Source: an uncultured Thermanaerothrix sp. (GTDB lineage: Bacteria; Chloroflexota; Anaerolineae; Anaerolineales; Anaerolineaceae). From it: DNA of 51,745 bases. Position 1 is the first letter of the stretch, and each line of letters starts with the position of its first letter. Of this stretch, positions 42,311 to 51,699 are shown piece by piece. The notes under the pieces are model-generated. The model was not told where the DNA came from. It saw only the letters and a program-made list of their open reading frames with translations, and did no database searches. Made by a program: the position numbers and the translations under genes. Where the stretch lies: assembly GCF_938028735.1 (NCBI RefSeq), contig NZ_CALIMF010000023.1:1-51745 (forward strand), written 5' to 3'.

Positions 42311-43025
42311 CGTCAGCGGTGCCAGCATTCTGCCACAATGCGTGCTGCCTGCTCGGATGCTGGATTGTCTCTCTGCGCAGGTAGCACGGGCTATATATCC
42401 ATACTGCAGAGCCAAAGCGAGGGGCTCGCGTCATACCAACGGTACACCTCCACGAGACGGTCAACGAAGCCCTACACCGATCACTTTGGCATATCGCGTG
42501 CGGTTTCATAGCCGTTCAGTGGCTTGCTCCTTCGGGAGACTTGCAAACCGCGACCCCCATCAATAACCCTTGACAAGCGTGCTACAATGTTGTTAAGCAG
42601 TGCGCAAATTACGGGCGCTGATCTTTTCAAAGCCATGCGCTGGTGGCTGTCTGGCCAAGTGCCTGTTGGAGCAGGTCAATACCAAGCGATGTTATCATCA
42701 GGATAATGCCGCCATCCTCCAGCCCAGAACCTTTGGTGGGGAACCCAAGAGCTTTTCAATCGCCCAACATGCAAGCCCGGTAAGCCACGACCGCGACCAC
42801 GAGGAACACCCCTGGTAAGGGGCTCTCCAACGTGCCGGGAATCGTTTTGGGCTTCTATAAAATCAACCTCAGCAGCCTCTGCATAGATTAAGATGCTCCG
42901 ACAGGCCAGAAGAGCACACCTAGATAAGGAGGCTGCGTTTTAATTGCCCCTGATCTGGAATCCTTCCACCCCCGTATGATCCACGGCGGGCTGATATCGC
43001 CTTCTTCGTTTTGTTAAGACCCGGG

Positions 43026-43039
43026 GCATTTATAAATGC
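43026..43039. promoter_or_regulatory. 14-bp palindrome over a possible -10 of the PKD gene
   Basis: GCATTTATAAATGC is a perfect palindrome and contains TATAAA, about 38 bases before the PKD-protein ATG. The -35 is unclear. Confidence 0.35.
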
Positions 43040-43073
43040 ACGCGTCCCTTTTGGCCTATTCAGGGAGGGAAAG

Positions 43074-45704
43074 ATGTACCGGATCGTTTTAAGTTTAATG
43101 GTGTGCCTGAGCCTTGTACTCCCGGCACGGAGTTGCATCCCCACCGCGTTCAACCTTGAAGTGGAAACCACCAACGAACTCGGTCCCAACACCCTGGCGC
43201 GTATTGATGCGGTCAACCGCACCCTGGCAACCGGGATGGAGGTGGGCCCCGAGACCCGTCAGGTGATTCGGGAACTCAACGAGACCATCCGCCAGGGGGT
43301 CAAGGGAGGGTTCGATGAAGCCACCCTGCGCCGTGTGGATGAATTGCTGCGCGTGGTCGAAGATGGTTTGAAAATTGGCCTGGATGATGAGACTTTGAGC
43401 ACCCTCAACGGCTTAGTCGAGATGATTGATCGCCAACCCGGGAACTGGGAGGTCGCCGCGACCGAGATCATCCGCACGTTGGAGCGTTCGGGCGGCAGCA
43501 TGGCCGGCCGCATGGCGGATGAAGTCAAGGGTGTCATGAACGAAGCCCGCCTCAACATGCAACAGATGACTGCCATTGCGGGCACCGAATTCCGCTGCAA
43601 TGTGGATTTCCTCGGCTCCAAGGCTGGCGCGACGTTACAAGAATTCATCGGTCATTCCATCGTGGGCAAGTTGCGCAACATCCTCTCCGGCCAGCCCCCA
43701 ACCGAGCCCATTCCTACGCCGTGGGTTTGCCAGGTGATCCCGGAACGAGTGGAACTGGTGCAAGTGGGTGAGCGTCTAATCTTCCAGGCCGGCCTGCTCA
43801 CCCTGACCGGTTATAACTATGTGGACGCCAACGCGCCGCGCGCTTATATCGCCGATGAGGCCGGCAATCCTCTCCCCGGCCTGCAGTTGTTCCCCTACCG
43901 CACCAGCCCCTATCAGATTCAACTTAACCTGCAAGGGTTAGATTTCAGTGCCATTCCACCGCGTTCGCGCATCGTCTTTGCTTGGCCCAATGTTCCCGAG
44001 ACAACCGGCGTGGCGATTCTAATGCCTTTGGCCAATCCCATTGTCGCCAGTTTCACGTTCACGCCCACCGGCGGTAATGCGCCTTTGACCGTGCAGTTCA
44101 CCGATACGTCCAGCGGCGACCCCTCCGAGTGGTGGTGGGATTTTGGGGACGGCGCCACCTCGAACGAGCGCCATCCCACCCACACATTTGTTGAGGCCCG
44201 CCGCTACGAGATTCAACTGACTGTCTCAAACCCCTTGGGGTCATCCAGCGTCTCTCAAATCCTGGTGGTGGGCGAGGAACTCCAGGCAAACTTCACGTTC
44301 AGCCCGCGGCAGGGCGAAGCGCCGTTGGTGGTGGAGTTCACTGACCGCTCCAGCGGCAATCCTACGGCCTGGGAGTGGGATTTTGGAGATGGCGAACGTT
44401 CCAATGAGCAGAACCCAGTGCATATTTACCTCCATCCCCGTCCCGAGGGCTACAGTGTGACCTTGCGCGTGAGCAATGCTACGGGCAGCGCCACCTATAC
44501 GGCCCCGGATCGCATCCTGGTGCTGGAAAAACTGGTGGCCGATTTCAGCGCCAGTCCGCTGAGCGGCCGCTCTCCCCTGACGGTGTCCTTCCAGGACCAG
44601 TCCAGGGGTAGCCACATCGTGGCCTGGGAGTGGGACTTTGGCGATGGCAGCACCTCCACCGAGCGTAACCCCGTCCACACCTATACCTATGATTCCAATG
44701 CTGAGAAAAAACCACCTTATGATGTCACTTTGACGGTGACCAATGCCGCAGGTCAGAAGCAATCTCTCAGGCGGAACGGTTATATTACTCTCCAGGTTTT
44801 CGAATGGCGTCCAGGCTTGATTTTGCCGCCCTTGTTCCAGATCCCCGGCGAGATCACTGCACATGTCTCCGAATACACTCTGAACGGGGGCGGGTTTGTG
44901 GATACCGGCTGGGCTTCTGACCAATACGTTTGTGGCATCATCGGCATGACAGCGACCAGAGGCGATATCAGGGAGAGCGGCGCGGGGGATATTCTAAAGG
45001 CCTATCTCCTCCCTCAATACAGCGGTTCATTTCGCAAGAACACCTGGTGGCTTTCCAGCGATTTCCGCACCGAGGGGCCAGAAGAGCGTTGGGTCGTAAA
45101 GGTCTTGTGCCTCGATCGCAAAGGCGAGGGATCGGTGTTCGTATATCGTGAGTACACAGCCCTAGAGGGTGGCAAAGATCACCTAACCGGTGTTATGATC
45201 GAGGATTACAAATATTGTGGCATTGTGGGACAGGCGGCGCTCTGGGGCGACATAGAGGAAAGAAACGTACAAAACGTCATCTGGCAAGCCTATATGGATG
45301 TCGCAGGTTCCGAATGGGTGATCAAGGTGGATTTTGCCACCCATCGCGATCAACCTCAGGAGACCTGGAATGTTAATGTGCTGTGTATCAAAGGGGGCTT
45401 GTACCTGGCCACTGAGAAGCCGCCCTTCTTGATGCGCACCTACAATCTCATCCAGCCGCTTGGGCACACATACACCACCGACATTAAAGTTAGCGACTAC
45501 GAATGTGGGGTGGTGGGCGTGTCAGCCGAGCGCGGTGATATCGAGGAGCATGGTACCCGGGACGTGCTCCTAGCCGTGCGCACACTTCCTGTGAGTGGGC
45601 AATGGCAGATATGGGCGGACTTTGCCACACACAACAAGGAGGAAGACTGGCGAGTGGATGTCCTCTGCGTCAGCAAAAACTATGTAAAGCCACCCAGTCC
45701 GTGA
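43074..45704 (+). CDS. Secreted PKD-repeat protein with three C-terminal Cys repeats
   Basis: An 876-aa exported protein. A signal peptide (about 1-20; IVLSLMVCLSLVLPA) is followed by a helical region (about 25-200) with repeated short segments of the form GLKIGLDDETL. An Ig-like part comes next (about 215-320). Three PKD domains (about 322-590) each have the signature WWWDFGDG or WEWDFGDG and a PVHTY-like strand. The C-terminus holds three homologous units of about 65 aa (from about 617, 712 and 809), each starting CGIIG/CGIVG/CGVVG, with GDIEE-like and FATH-like centres and ending VLC. Their family is not recognised. ATG 43074 has GGGAGGG upstream; an upstream start at 43011 lacks a site. 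Confidence 0.85.
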   Translation: MYRIVLSLMVCLSLVLPARSCIPTAFNLEVETTNELGPNTLARIDAVNRTLATGMEVGPETRQVIRELNETIRQGVKGGFDEATLRRVDELLRVVEDGLKIGLDDETLSTLNGLVEMIDRQPGNWEVAATEIIRTLERSGGSMAGRMADEVKGVMNEARLNMQQMTAIAGTEFRCNVDFLGSKAGATLQEFIGHSIVGKLRNILSGQPPTEPIPTPWVCQVIPERVELVQVGERLIFQAGLLTLTGYNYVDANAPRAYIADEAGNPLPGLQLFPYRTSPYQIQLNLQGLDFSAIPPRSRIVFAWPNVPETTGVAILMPLANPIVASFTFTPTGGNAPLTVQFTDTSSGDPSEWWWDFGDGATSNERHPTHTFVEARRYEIQLTVSNPLGSSSVSQILVVGEELQANFTFSPRQGEAPLVVEFTDRSSGNPTAWEWDFGDGERSNEQNPVHIYLHPRPEGYSVTLRVSNATGSATYTAPDRILVLEKLVADFSASPLSGRSPLTVSFQDQSRGSHIVAWEWDFGDGSTSTERNPVHTYTYDSNAEKKPPYDVTLTVTNAAGQKQSLRRNGYITLQVFEWRPGLILPPLFQIPGEITAHVSEYTLNGGGFVDTGWASDQYVCGIIGMTATRGDIRESGAGDILKAYLLPQYSGSFRKNTWWLSSDFRTEGPEERWVVKVLCLDRKGEGSVFVYREYTALEGGKDHLTGVMIEDYKYCGIVGQAALWGDIEERNVQNVIWQAYMDVAGSEWVIKVDFATHRDQPQETWNVNVLCIKGGLYLATEKPPFLMRTYNLIQPLGHTYTTDIKVSDYECGVVGVSAERGDIEEHGTRDVLLAVRTLPVSGQWQIWADFATHNKEEDWRVDVLCVSKNYVKPPSP

Positions 45705-45779
45705 AGCAATGCTTTTGAGGTTTGGCCTTACCTGACTCAAGAACCCGCTTTGGAGGCGTTTCGCCGGCGCAGTCCCTCG

Positions 45780-45802
45780 GGGGCGCACACTTTGTGCGCC
45801 CC
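45780..45802. terminator. Bidirectional terminator between the PKD and ABC genes
   Basis: A 10-bp perfect stem, GGGGCGCACA with TGTGCGCCCC, and a CTT loop lie between converging genes and are followed by TT on the plus strand. Confidence 0.65.
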
Positions 45803-45870
45803 TTCCCTATTAGTGGGTTAGCCCCGTAGAGGCGCCCCCTTGGTGGGACGAAAACCAAGCCGCACCTGCC

Positions 45871-46591
45871 TTAATCCAGCAGCAGCCGTGCTCGTTGGAA
45901 GCGTCGGAAACACAGGCTCAGCACCGCAAGATTGAACACCAGCAGCGCGCCCATCACCCCCGCCATCACGCTCGTCAGGTCCAGGCGCATCAGCGCCCCC
46001 AGAATGGTCAGCCGCCAGTCAGCCGGCAAGAACTGCACCCCAAAGGGCAGGAAGTAAAACACCAGTAAGATCAGGCTCAGGCGCTGGTAAGCCTGACGCG
46101 CCGTGGCAGCGCGCAGTGAAGCCAGCACCCCCAGCCCGGCAAAGAGGCCCGTGCTGAGCAGGCTGAAGCCCAGTGCAGTAGCGAAGAACGGCGGGGTATA
46201 AAAACGAGGGCCACCTCCCAGGCTCAGATTGAGGGTCAGCGCCGCCAGCAGCAGGCTGAGCACGGCCACGCCCCAGCCGTATAGCACTGCCGCCAGGACC
46301 TTCCCTAATAGGATGGCCGCATCTGGCAAGCGGGTGGCCAGCAGCGTCTCCAGGGTATGGCGCTCACGCTCGCCGGCGAACGAATCGGTCACCATGCCCA
46401 GGGTAAGGAAAATGGGCATCCACGCCCAGACCATTAGCGTCAGGGGCTGGGTAAACCACTCCGCGCCCACCTGCAGAGGCAGAAACACCCCCAATATCCC
46501 CAAGATGATCAGTGTGGAGAGCAGGGTACCGCGCCCGACAGCGCGGGAGGTAAAAAGTTCCCTCCACTCTTTCCAAATCATGGTGTACACA

Positions 46592-46602
<11 letters not shown>
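45871..46602 (-). CDS. ABC-2 type transporter permease
   Basis: A 243-aa membrane protein with about six hydrophobic segments, ABC-2 family. The opening [18 protein letters not shown] and the [21 protein letters not shown] loop (two parts: [21 protein letters not shown]) are typical of NatB/DrrB-like exporters. It is paired with the ATPase encoded just upstream (11-bp overlap). Substrate unknown; drug or sodium efflux, lipid and antimicrobial resistance exporters share this design. Confidence 0.9.
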
Positions 46603-47535
<933 letters not shown>

Positions 47536-47536
<1 letters not shown>

Positions 47537-47853
47537 CAGGTTTCTCCTTCGGCAGGGGGGTGGATCAGGCGACTGAGTCGCTGGCGGTAGGTTTCAAAGG
47601 CTTGGCGCCCTTCTGGGGTGAGCGCGACCAGGGTGCGCGGGATCTTGCCGCGGAAGGTCTTGGTGATGCGCACATAGCCGGCCTCTTCCAGTTTGCTCAG
47701 GTGGGTAGAGAGATTGCCCTTGGTCAGGCCAGTTTCGTGCAAGAGGTAGAGAAAATCGGCCTCTTCCACCGCGTAGAGCAGGGTAACGATCATCAGGCGG
47801 GCCGGTTCGTGGATCAGCCGATCCAGGTCCTGCCAGCGCGAAGGGGTGGTCAT
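47536..47853 (-). CDS. Winged-helix regulator of the ABC operon
   Basis: A 105-aa DNA-binding protein of the PF13601/ArsR-like type found next to ABC-2 exporters. It has LIHEPARLMIVTLLYAVEEADF, an HTH (TGLTKGNLSTHLSKLEEAGY) and a wing (TKTFRGKIPRTLVALT). No Cys cluster for metal sensing is present. It overlaps the upstream membrane-protein gene by ATGA and the ATPase gene by one base. It likely represses the exporter in response to an unknown ligand. Confidence 0.9.
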
Positions 47854-48497
47854 GCGGCCTCCCCTTCATCCTCAGGCTGGGGACGGGTTTGGCGCAGGTA
47901 GTGCCCGAGCGCCCAGCCGCCGCTGGCCAGCCAGCCCAGCCCCACCAGACCGAAGAACGCCGCCGCATCTAGGGGCTCGGGAAGTGGCCACAGAGTTAAC
48001 CCAATGCCGACCCCTAGGATGTAGAGGGCGAGGACGAGTAGGCGCGTCAGGCCTAGGCGCCAGCCGGCAGCAGTAGCAAAAGCAATCAGAAAACCGCTTG
48101 CCAGGGGTAACCAGCGCTGGCCAACCGTTTTGCTCAGCGTGACCATCAGAAAGGCCAAGCCTGCGGCTAAGGTGAAACTTGCGCCGGCCAGTAGCCAGCG
48201 GCGGCTTGGGCTGGGCCGGCGGTAGATAACTCGGCCGGTGCGGGGGTAGGTAATGCGCTCCTTGAGAAAGTGCACCACGGCGCGCGCTCCCAACACGCTC
48301 CCAAGGATCACCAGGAATTGGCACAGGCCCAATATCAGGCTTTGCCACGGCCCGGGGGGCAACCGCCATGCCGCCAGGTTGGTCAGCGCGACCAGCAGGA
48401 AGATGCTGCCCACGGCCATCTCGGCTAGGCCGTCGGCGTACCAGTAACGCTGGGGGCGGCGCAACCACACATCGAGCGGGGGTTGAGGGGAATTCAT
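47850..48497 (-). CDS. Membrane protein of unknown function in the ABC operon
   Basis: A 215-aa protein with about six hydrophobic segments, no recognised catalytic motif. It begins LDVWLRRPQRYWYADGLAE. The N-terminus is cytoplasmic, and the C-terminus is short and acidic. It is first in the operon and overlaps the regulator gene by ATGA. Homologues of this type accompany wHTH and ABC-2 genes in Chloroflexota, so it may sense or modulate the exporter; this is an inference from context. Confidence 0.72.
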   Translation of the reverse strand: MNSPQPPLDVWLRRPQRYWYADGLAEMAVGSIFLLVALTNLAAWRLPPGPWQSLILGLCQFLVILGSVLGARAVVHFLKERITYPRTGRVIYRRPSPSRRWLLAGASFTLAAGLAFLMVTLSKTVGQRWLPLASGFLIAFATAAGWRLGLTRLLVLALYILGVGIGLTLWPLPEPLDAAAFFGLVGLGWLASGGWALGHYLRQTRPQPEDEGEAA

Positions 48498-48519
48498 AAG
48501 ACCTCACATACTAGTTTGT

Positions 48520-48548
48520 ATTACAGACTTGTTTGCAAACATTGTAAA
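48520..48548 (-). promoter_or_regulatory. Promoter of the membrane-protein/ABC operon
   Basis: Minus-strand TTTACA (48543-48548), 17 bp and TGTAAT (48520-48525). The perfect palindrome TGTTTGCAAACA (48530-48541) lies in the spacer, a likely operator for the winged-helix regulator. Confidence 0.5.
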
Positions 48549-48594
48549 CTGGAAAATTCTCCCTGTCAAGAGGCCATTTTGGGCGTTAAACCGA

Positions 48595-48623
48595 TTGACA
48601 TTCGAACAAAAAATTTGTATCAT
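48595..48623 (+). promoter_or_regulatory. Promoter of the DeoR/PTS operon
   Basis: TTGACA (48595-48600), 17 bp and TATCAT (48618-48623). It lies about 35 bases before the GTG start of the regulator. Confidence 0.65.
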
Positions 48624-48634
48624 ATAAACAAATT
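48612..48634. promoter_or_regulatory. Inverted repeat over the -10 of the DeoR/PTS operon
   Basis: AATTTGT (48612-48618) and ACAAATT (48628-48634) with a 9-base centre cover the -10. CAAA-rich repeats surround it, typical of DeoR-family sites. Autorepression is likely. Confidence 0.5.
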
Positions 48635-48655
48635 CAAACAATAACGGAGCGCGCG

Positions 48656-49447
48656 GTGAACACGGCAGAACGCCAGGCTAAGATCGTGGAGATGGTGCTG
48701 GAAAAGGGTAGCATCTCAATTGCCGAGATTGCCAGTCTGTTCAACGTCTCCGAAATGACCGCCCGCCGCGATCTGAACGAACTGGATCGGCAGGGCTTAG
48801 TACGTCGTGTGCACGGCGGGGCCATCGCCAACTTGGGGCGCAGTTACGAGCCCCCCTTCAGCACCCGCGCCACCAAGAATCAACTGTCCAAGCAAGCCAT
48901 TGGGCGCGCCGCCGCCGAACTCATTTACGATGGCGACAGCATCGCCCTGGATGTGGGCACCACCACGCTGGAAATCGTGCCCCATTTGAAAACCAAACGC
49001 AATCTCACCATTGTGACTTCGTGCCTGCAGATCGCTAATGCCGTGGTCAACCATCTCTCACTGGAGGTGGATGCACGTCTAATCTTGACCGGCGGGATCG
49101 TGCGCCCGCGCGAACTCTCTATGATTGGCGCCATCGCCGAGCGGATTTACCAAGAATTGCATGTGGACAAAGCTTTCATCGGCGTAGGTGGAATCAGCCT
49201 TGAAGATGGGCTGACCGAATATAACTTTGAGGATACACAGATCAAAAAAGTCCTGCTGCGTACGGCGCGCGAGAAAATCGTGGTCGCCGACAGCAGCAAG
49301 TTTGGCGTCACCGCTTTTGCTTCGATTGCTCCCCTCTCGGCGGTAGATTGTATTGTCACCGACGACAAAGCCCCTCGCGAGATCATCGAGGCGCTTCACC
49401 AAGCGGGCATCAAGGTCATTATCGCCCGCACTCCTCCCGCTCTGTAA
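48656..49447 (+). CDS. DeoR-family transcriptional regulator (SgcR-like)
   Basis: A 263-aa sugar-phosphate-responsive repressor. The N-terminal helix-turn-helix reads IAEIASLFNVSEMTARRDL, and the ligand-binding domain has DVGTTTLEI near residue 102 and the Lys/Glu-rich KAFIGVGGIS. The start is GTG with GGAG upstream. It is the first gene of a PTS operon, where sensing of the phosphorylated sugar would relieve repression. Placement next to IIB, IIC and an M42-type gene matches the sgc operon of enteric bacteria. Confidence 0.92.
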   Translation: MNTAERQAKIVEMVLEKGSISIAEIASLFNVSEMTARRDLNELDRQGLVRRVHGGAIANLGRSYEPPFSTRATKNQLSKQAIGRAAAELIYDGDSIALDVGTTTLEIVPHLKTKRNLTIVTSCLQIANAVVNHLSLEVDARLILTGGIVRPRELSMIGAIAERIYQELHVDKAFIGVGGISLEDGLTEYNFEDTQIKKVLLRTAREKIVVADSSKFGVTAFASIAPLSAVDCIVTDDKAPREIIEALHQAGIKVIIARTPPAL

Positions 49448-49461
49448 CATGGAGCGTTGTC

Positions 49462-49977
49462 ATGAAACTTACCCTTGATCCCACCTGTGAACCCATACGG
49501 GTTTTGCCCGAACATACCAAAACGTACATGGCATTCCGTAGTGATATCCTCAAGCCGGCCCATGAGGATGCACACCTGCGCCACATCTTCCGCTTCTATA
49601 TTGCGCGGGCGCTCTTCAACCAGGGGGCCGAACGGGTCTATATCCTTCCTAGCGTGCGTTTGAACGATCACACCTTCATCGTAGACGTACTGGCCCAAAC
49701 CGGCGATAAGTTTATCGTCGGCTTGTGTGAGCCCGGCTCCGTCACGCCCGAAACTGAGCAACGGCTCGAATGGCTCAAGGAGGCCGAGAACGCCGAAACC
49801 GTGATCGTCCATTCCCAGTTTGGCGACCCGGGCAGCCTCCCCACCCACTTCGAGGCCCAGCTGGCCAGCAAGAAATTCCGTCTCTTAGCCGTTGTGCCAC
49901 CACCCTTCGATGATGCCTACGAGTACGATATCTGGATGTTTGAACTCACATTTCGCGACCTTTTCGGCGGAGAGTAG
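49462..49977 (+). CDS. Conserved protein of unknown function in the PTS operon
   Basis: A 171-aa soluble protein I do not recognise. It begins KLTLDPTCEPIRVLPEH and has a helical region HLRHIFRFYIARALFNQGAE, then a strand-rich core (RVYILPSVRLNDHTFIVDVL, KFIVGLCEPGS) followed by LAVVPPPFDD. The order Asp (FIVDVL) then Glu (LCEPGS) is reminiscent of a PD-(D/E)xK nuclease-like core; this is a weak visual similarity. ATG 49462 has GGAG at 9 bases. It lies 14 bp after the DeoR gene and 3 bp before IIB, so it is part of the operon, although such a protein is not a known PTS component. Confidence 0.75.
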   Translation: MKLTLDPTCEPIRVLPEHTKTYMAFRSDILKPAHEDAHLRHIFRFYIARALFNQGAERVYILPSVRLNDHTFIVDVLAQTGDKFIVGLCEPGSVTPETEQRLEWLKEAENAETVIVHSQFGDPGSLPTHFEAQLASKKFRLLAVVPPPFDDAYEYDIWMFELTFRDLFGGE

Positions 49978-49980
49978 CCC

Positions 49981-50283
49981 ATGACGAACGCACCTCAATC
50001 CTACACCATCCTGGTGGCCTGTGGTACGGCCATCGCCACCTCAACCCATGTGGCGCTGAAGATCAAGGAGTTATTGGGCGAGCGCGGCTTGAACGTGCAG
50101 ACGGTGCAATGCCGCGTGCAAGACCTTCCCGGGATGGCTCTCGATGCCGATGTAATCGTGGCAACCGCTCAGGTGCCCTTCGATGTGAACGTCCCGGTTG
50201 TGGACGGCATTCCCTTTTTAACTGGATTCGGCGTAAAGGAGGTGGTGGATAAGATTGAAAGCATTCTGCGTCAAAAATCCTAA
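49981..50283 (+). CDS. PTS galactitol-type EIIB component
   Basis: A 100-aa phosphocarrier of the galactitol (Gat/Sgc) family. The phosphorylated Cys is in LVACGTAIATSTHVA (Cys14). It passes phosphate from EIIA to the sugar bound by EIIC. It is three bases from the preceding gene, and the IIC gene follows after 54 bp. EIIA is not in this window and may be beyond its end. Confidence 0.93.
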   Translation: MTNAPQSYTILVACGTAIATSTHVALKIKELLGERGLNVQTVQCRVQDLPGMALDADVIVATAQVPFDVNVPVVDGIPFLTGFGVKEVVDKIESILRQKS

Positions 50284-50337
50284 TCTTCATGTTGTTCATT
50301 TTTGACAAAAGTGGGAGGAAGAAAGGAGTAGTAAAAA

Positions 50338-51636
50338 ATGGAGGCGATTAAGTCAATTTTCGATTTTCTCACCGGCCTGGGTTCGCCCGTCATGCTGCCG
50401 ATTGTCATCTTCATCCTGAGCCTCATCTTGGGGCAGAAACTCAGCCGCGCGTTCATCTCTTCGCTTACGGTGGGCGTGGGTTTCATCGGCCTGGGGCTGG
50501 TGATCACCCTCTTGTTCCAGGCGCTGGGGCCCGCCACTGATGCCTTGGTCAAGTCCACCGGGCTGCAGTTGAACTCGCTCGATGTTGGGTGGGGCGTAGC
50601 AGCAGCCATCGCGTTCGGCACCGCAGTCGGCTCCTTGGTCTTCATCGTGGCCTTAGGGGTCAACTTGATCATGCTCGTACTCAACTGGACCAAGACGCTC
50701 AACGTGGATATGTGGAACTACTGGCACTATGCCTTCACCGGCTCGCTCGTCTACCTGGTCAGCGGCGGTAACCTGCTGTTGGGGTTGATCGCCGCGGCCA
50801 TCCATGCCGTGGTTGCCCTGCTGATTGCTGACTGGGTGGCAAAGGACGTGCAAGGTTTCTTCAAACTGCCGGGCATCTCTATCCCGCAGGGTTGGGCGAT
50901 CACTTCGGTGCCGATTATCAAGGTCTTTAACTGGATTGTGGAAAAAATCCCCGGCCTGCGTGATATCTATTGGGACTCAGAGACCCTGCAGAAGCGCCTG
51001 GGGATTTTCGGCCAGCCAATTATCATGGGCGCGATCCTGGGCCTGCTCTTTGGTATCCTAGCCTATGGTATCAACCCCGCCGGGATGACCTTCAATGAGG
51101 TGCTGGGCAAGGTACTGATGCTGGCAGTGCAGATGGCCGCAGTGATGTTGCTGATCCCACGCATTATCGCCATCTTCATGGAAGGGCTGACGCCGGTCTC
51201 AGAAGCGGCGCGCACCTTCATGCAGAAGCGCTTTGCCGGGCGTGAATTTTACGTCGGTCTGGATTCGGCCATCCTGATCGGTCATCCTATCACCATTGCC
51301 ACCGGTATCCTGTTGATCCCGATCACACTACTGCTGGCCGCGATCCTGCCGGGCAACACCACCCTGCCCGCCGCTGACCTGGCCGCCACGGCGTTTTTCG
51401 TGTGCATGGTGCCGCCGTTGACACGGGGGAACTTCTTCCGCTCGGTGCTCTACGGCATCTTCATTATGACCATGGTGCTCTACATTTCCAGCGCCTTTGC
51501 CCCGCTGCTGACCCAAATTGCCCGTGATATCGGGTACGCTATTCCTCAAGGCGCAGTGCAGATCACCGGCCTTTCTGGCGGCAACTGGATTGCCTGGGTG
51601 TTGACTACCCTCACCCGCCTGATCTTTGGGAGTTAG
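50338..51636 (+). CDS. PTS galactitol-type EIIC component
   Basis: A 432-aa sugar-transporting membrane subunit of the galactitol PTS family, with about ten hydrophobic segments. It opens with FLTGLGSPVMLPIVIFILSL and GLGLVITLLF, typical of SgcC/GatC. The ATG has AGAAAGGAG 9 bases upstream. The substrate is unknown; sgc-type systems lack a firm one. Confidence 0.93.
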   Translation: MEAIKSIFDFLTGLGSPVMLPIVIFILSLILGQKLSRAFISSLTVGVGFIGLGLVITLLFQALGPATDALVKSTGLQLNSLDVGWGVAAAIAFGTAVGSLVFIVALGVNLIMLVLNWTKTLNVDMWNYWHYAFTGSLVYLVSGGNLLLGLIAAAIHAVVALLIADWVAKDVQGFFKLPGISIPQGWAITSVPIIKVFNWIVEKIPGLRDIYWDSETLQKRLGIFGQPIIMGAILGLLFGILAYGINPAGMTFNEVLGKVLMLAVQMAAVMLLIPRIIAIFMEGLTPVSEAARTFMQKRFAGREFYVGLDSAILIGHPITIATGILLIPITLLLAAILPGNTTLPAADLAATAFFVCMVPPLTRGNFFRSVLYGIFIMTMVLYISSAFAPLLTQIARDIGYAIPQGAVQITGLSGGNWIAWVLTTLTRLIFGS

Positions 51637-51648
51637 TTCATGGAGATA

Positions 51649-51677
51649 GGGGGAAGGGTTATGGAAACCCTTCCCCC
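51649..51677 (+). terminator. Hairpin between IIC and the next gene
   Basis: A 12-bp perfect stem (51649-51660 with 51666-51677) and an ATGGA loop. No T-run. It probably protects or divides the message between EIIC and the next gene. Confidence 0.5.
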
Positions 51678-51699
51678 CAAGGGATTGAGGGGCAATACG

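Larger units (their letters stand above)
42191..43073. other. Intergenic region of about 880 bp without a convincing gene
   Basis: No ORF here has both a ribosome site and recognisable sequence. The region contains a hairpin (42271-42310), several short hydrophobic reading-frame fragments on the minus strand (about 42600-42830), and an orphan AAGGAGG (42926-42932). A palindrome overlaps a TATAAA at 43026-43039. Base composition is lower in GC than the neighbours. It may be the remains of decayed genes or a small RNA locus. Confidence 0.5.

Noticed and set aside
42568..42587. TTGACA and TACAAT in the gap after protoglobin
   Set aside because: They are only 7 bases apart, too close for a promoter.
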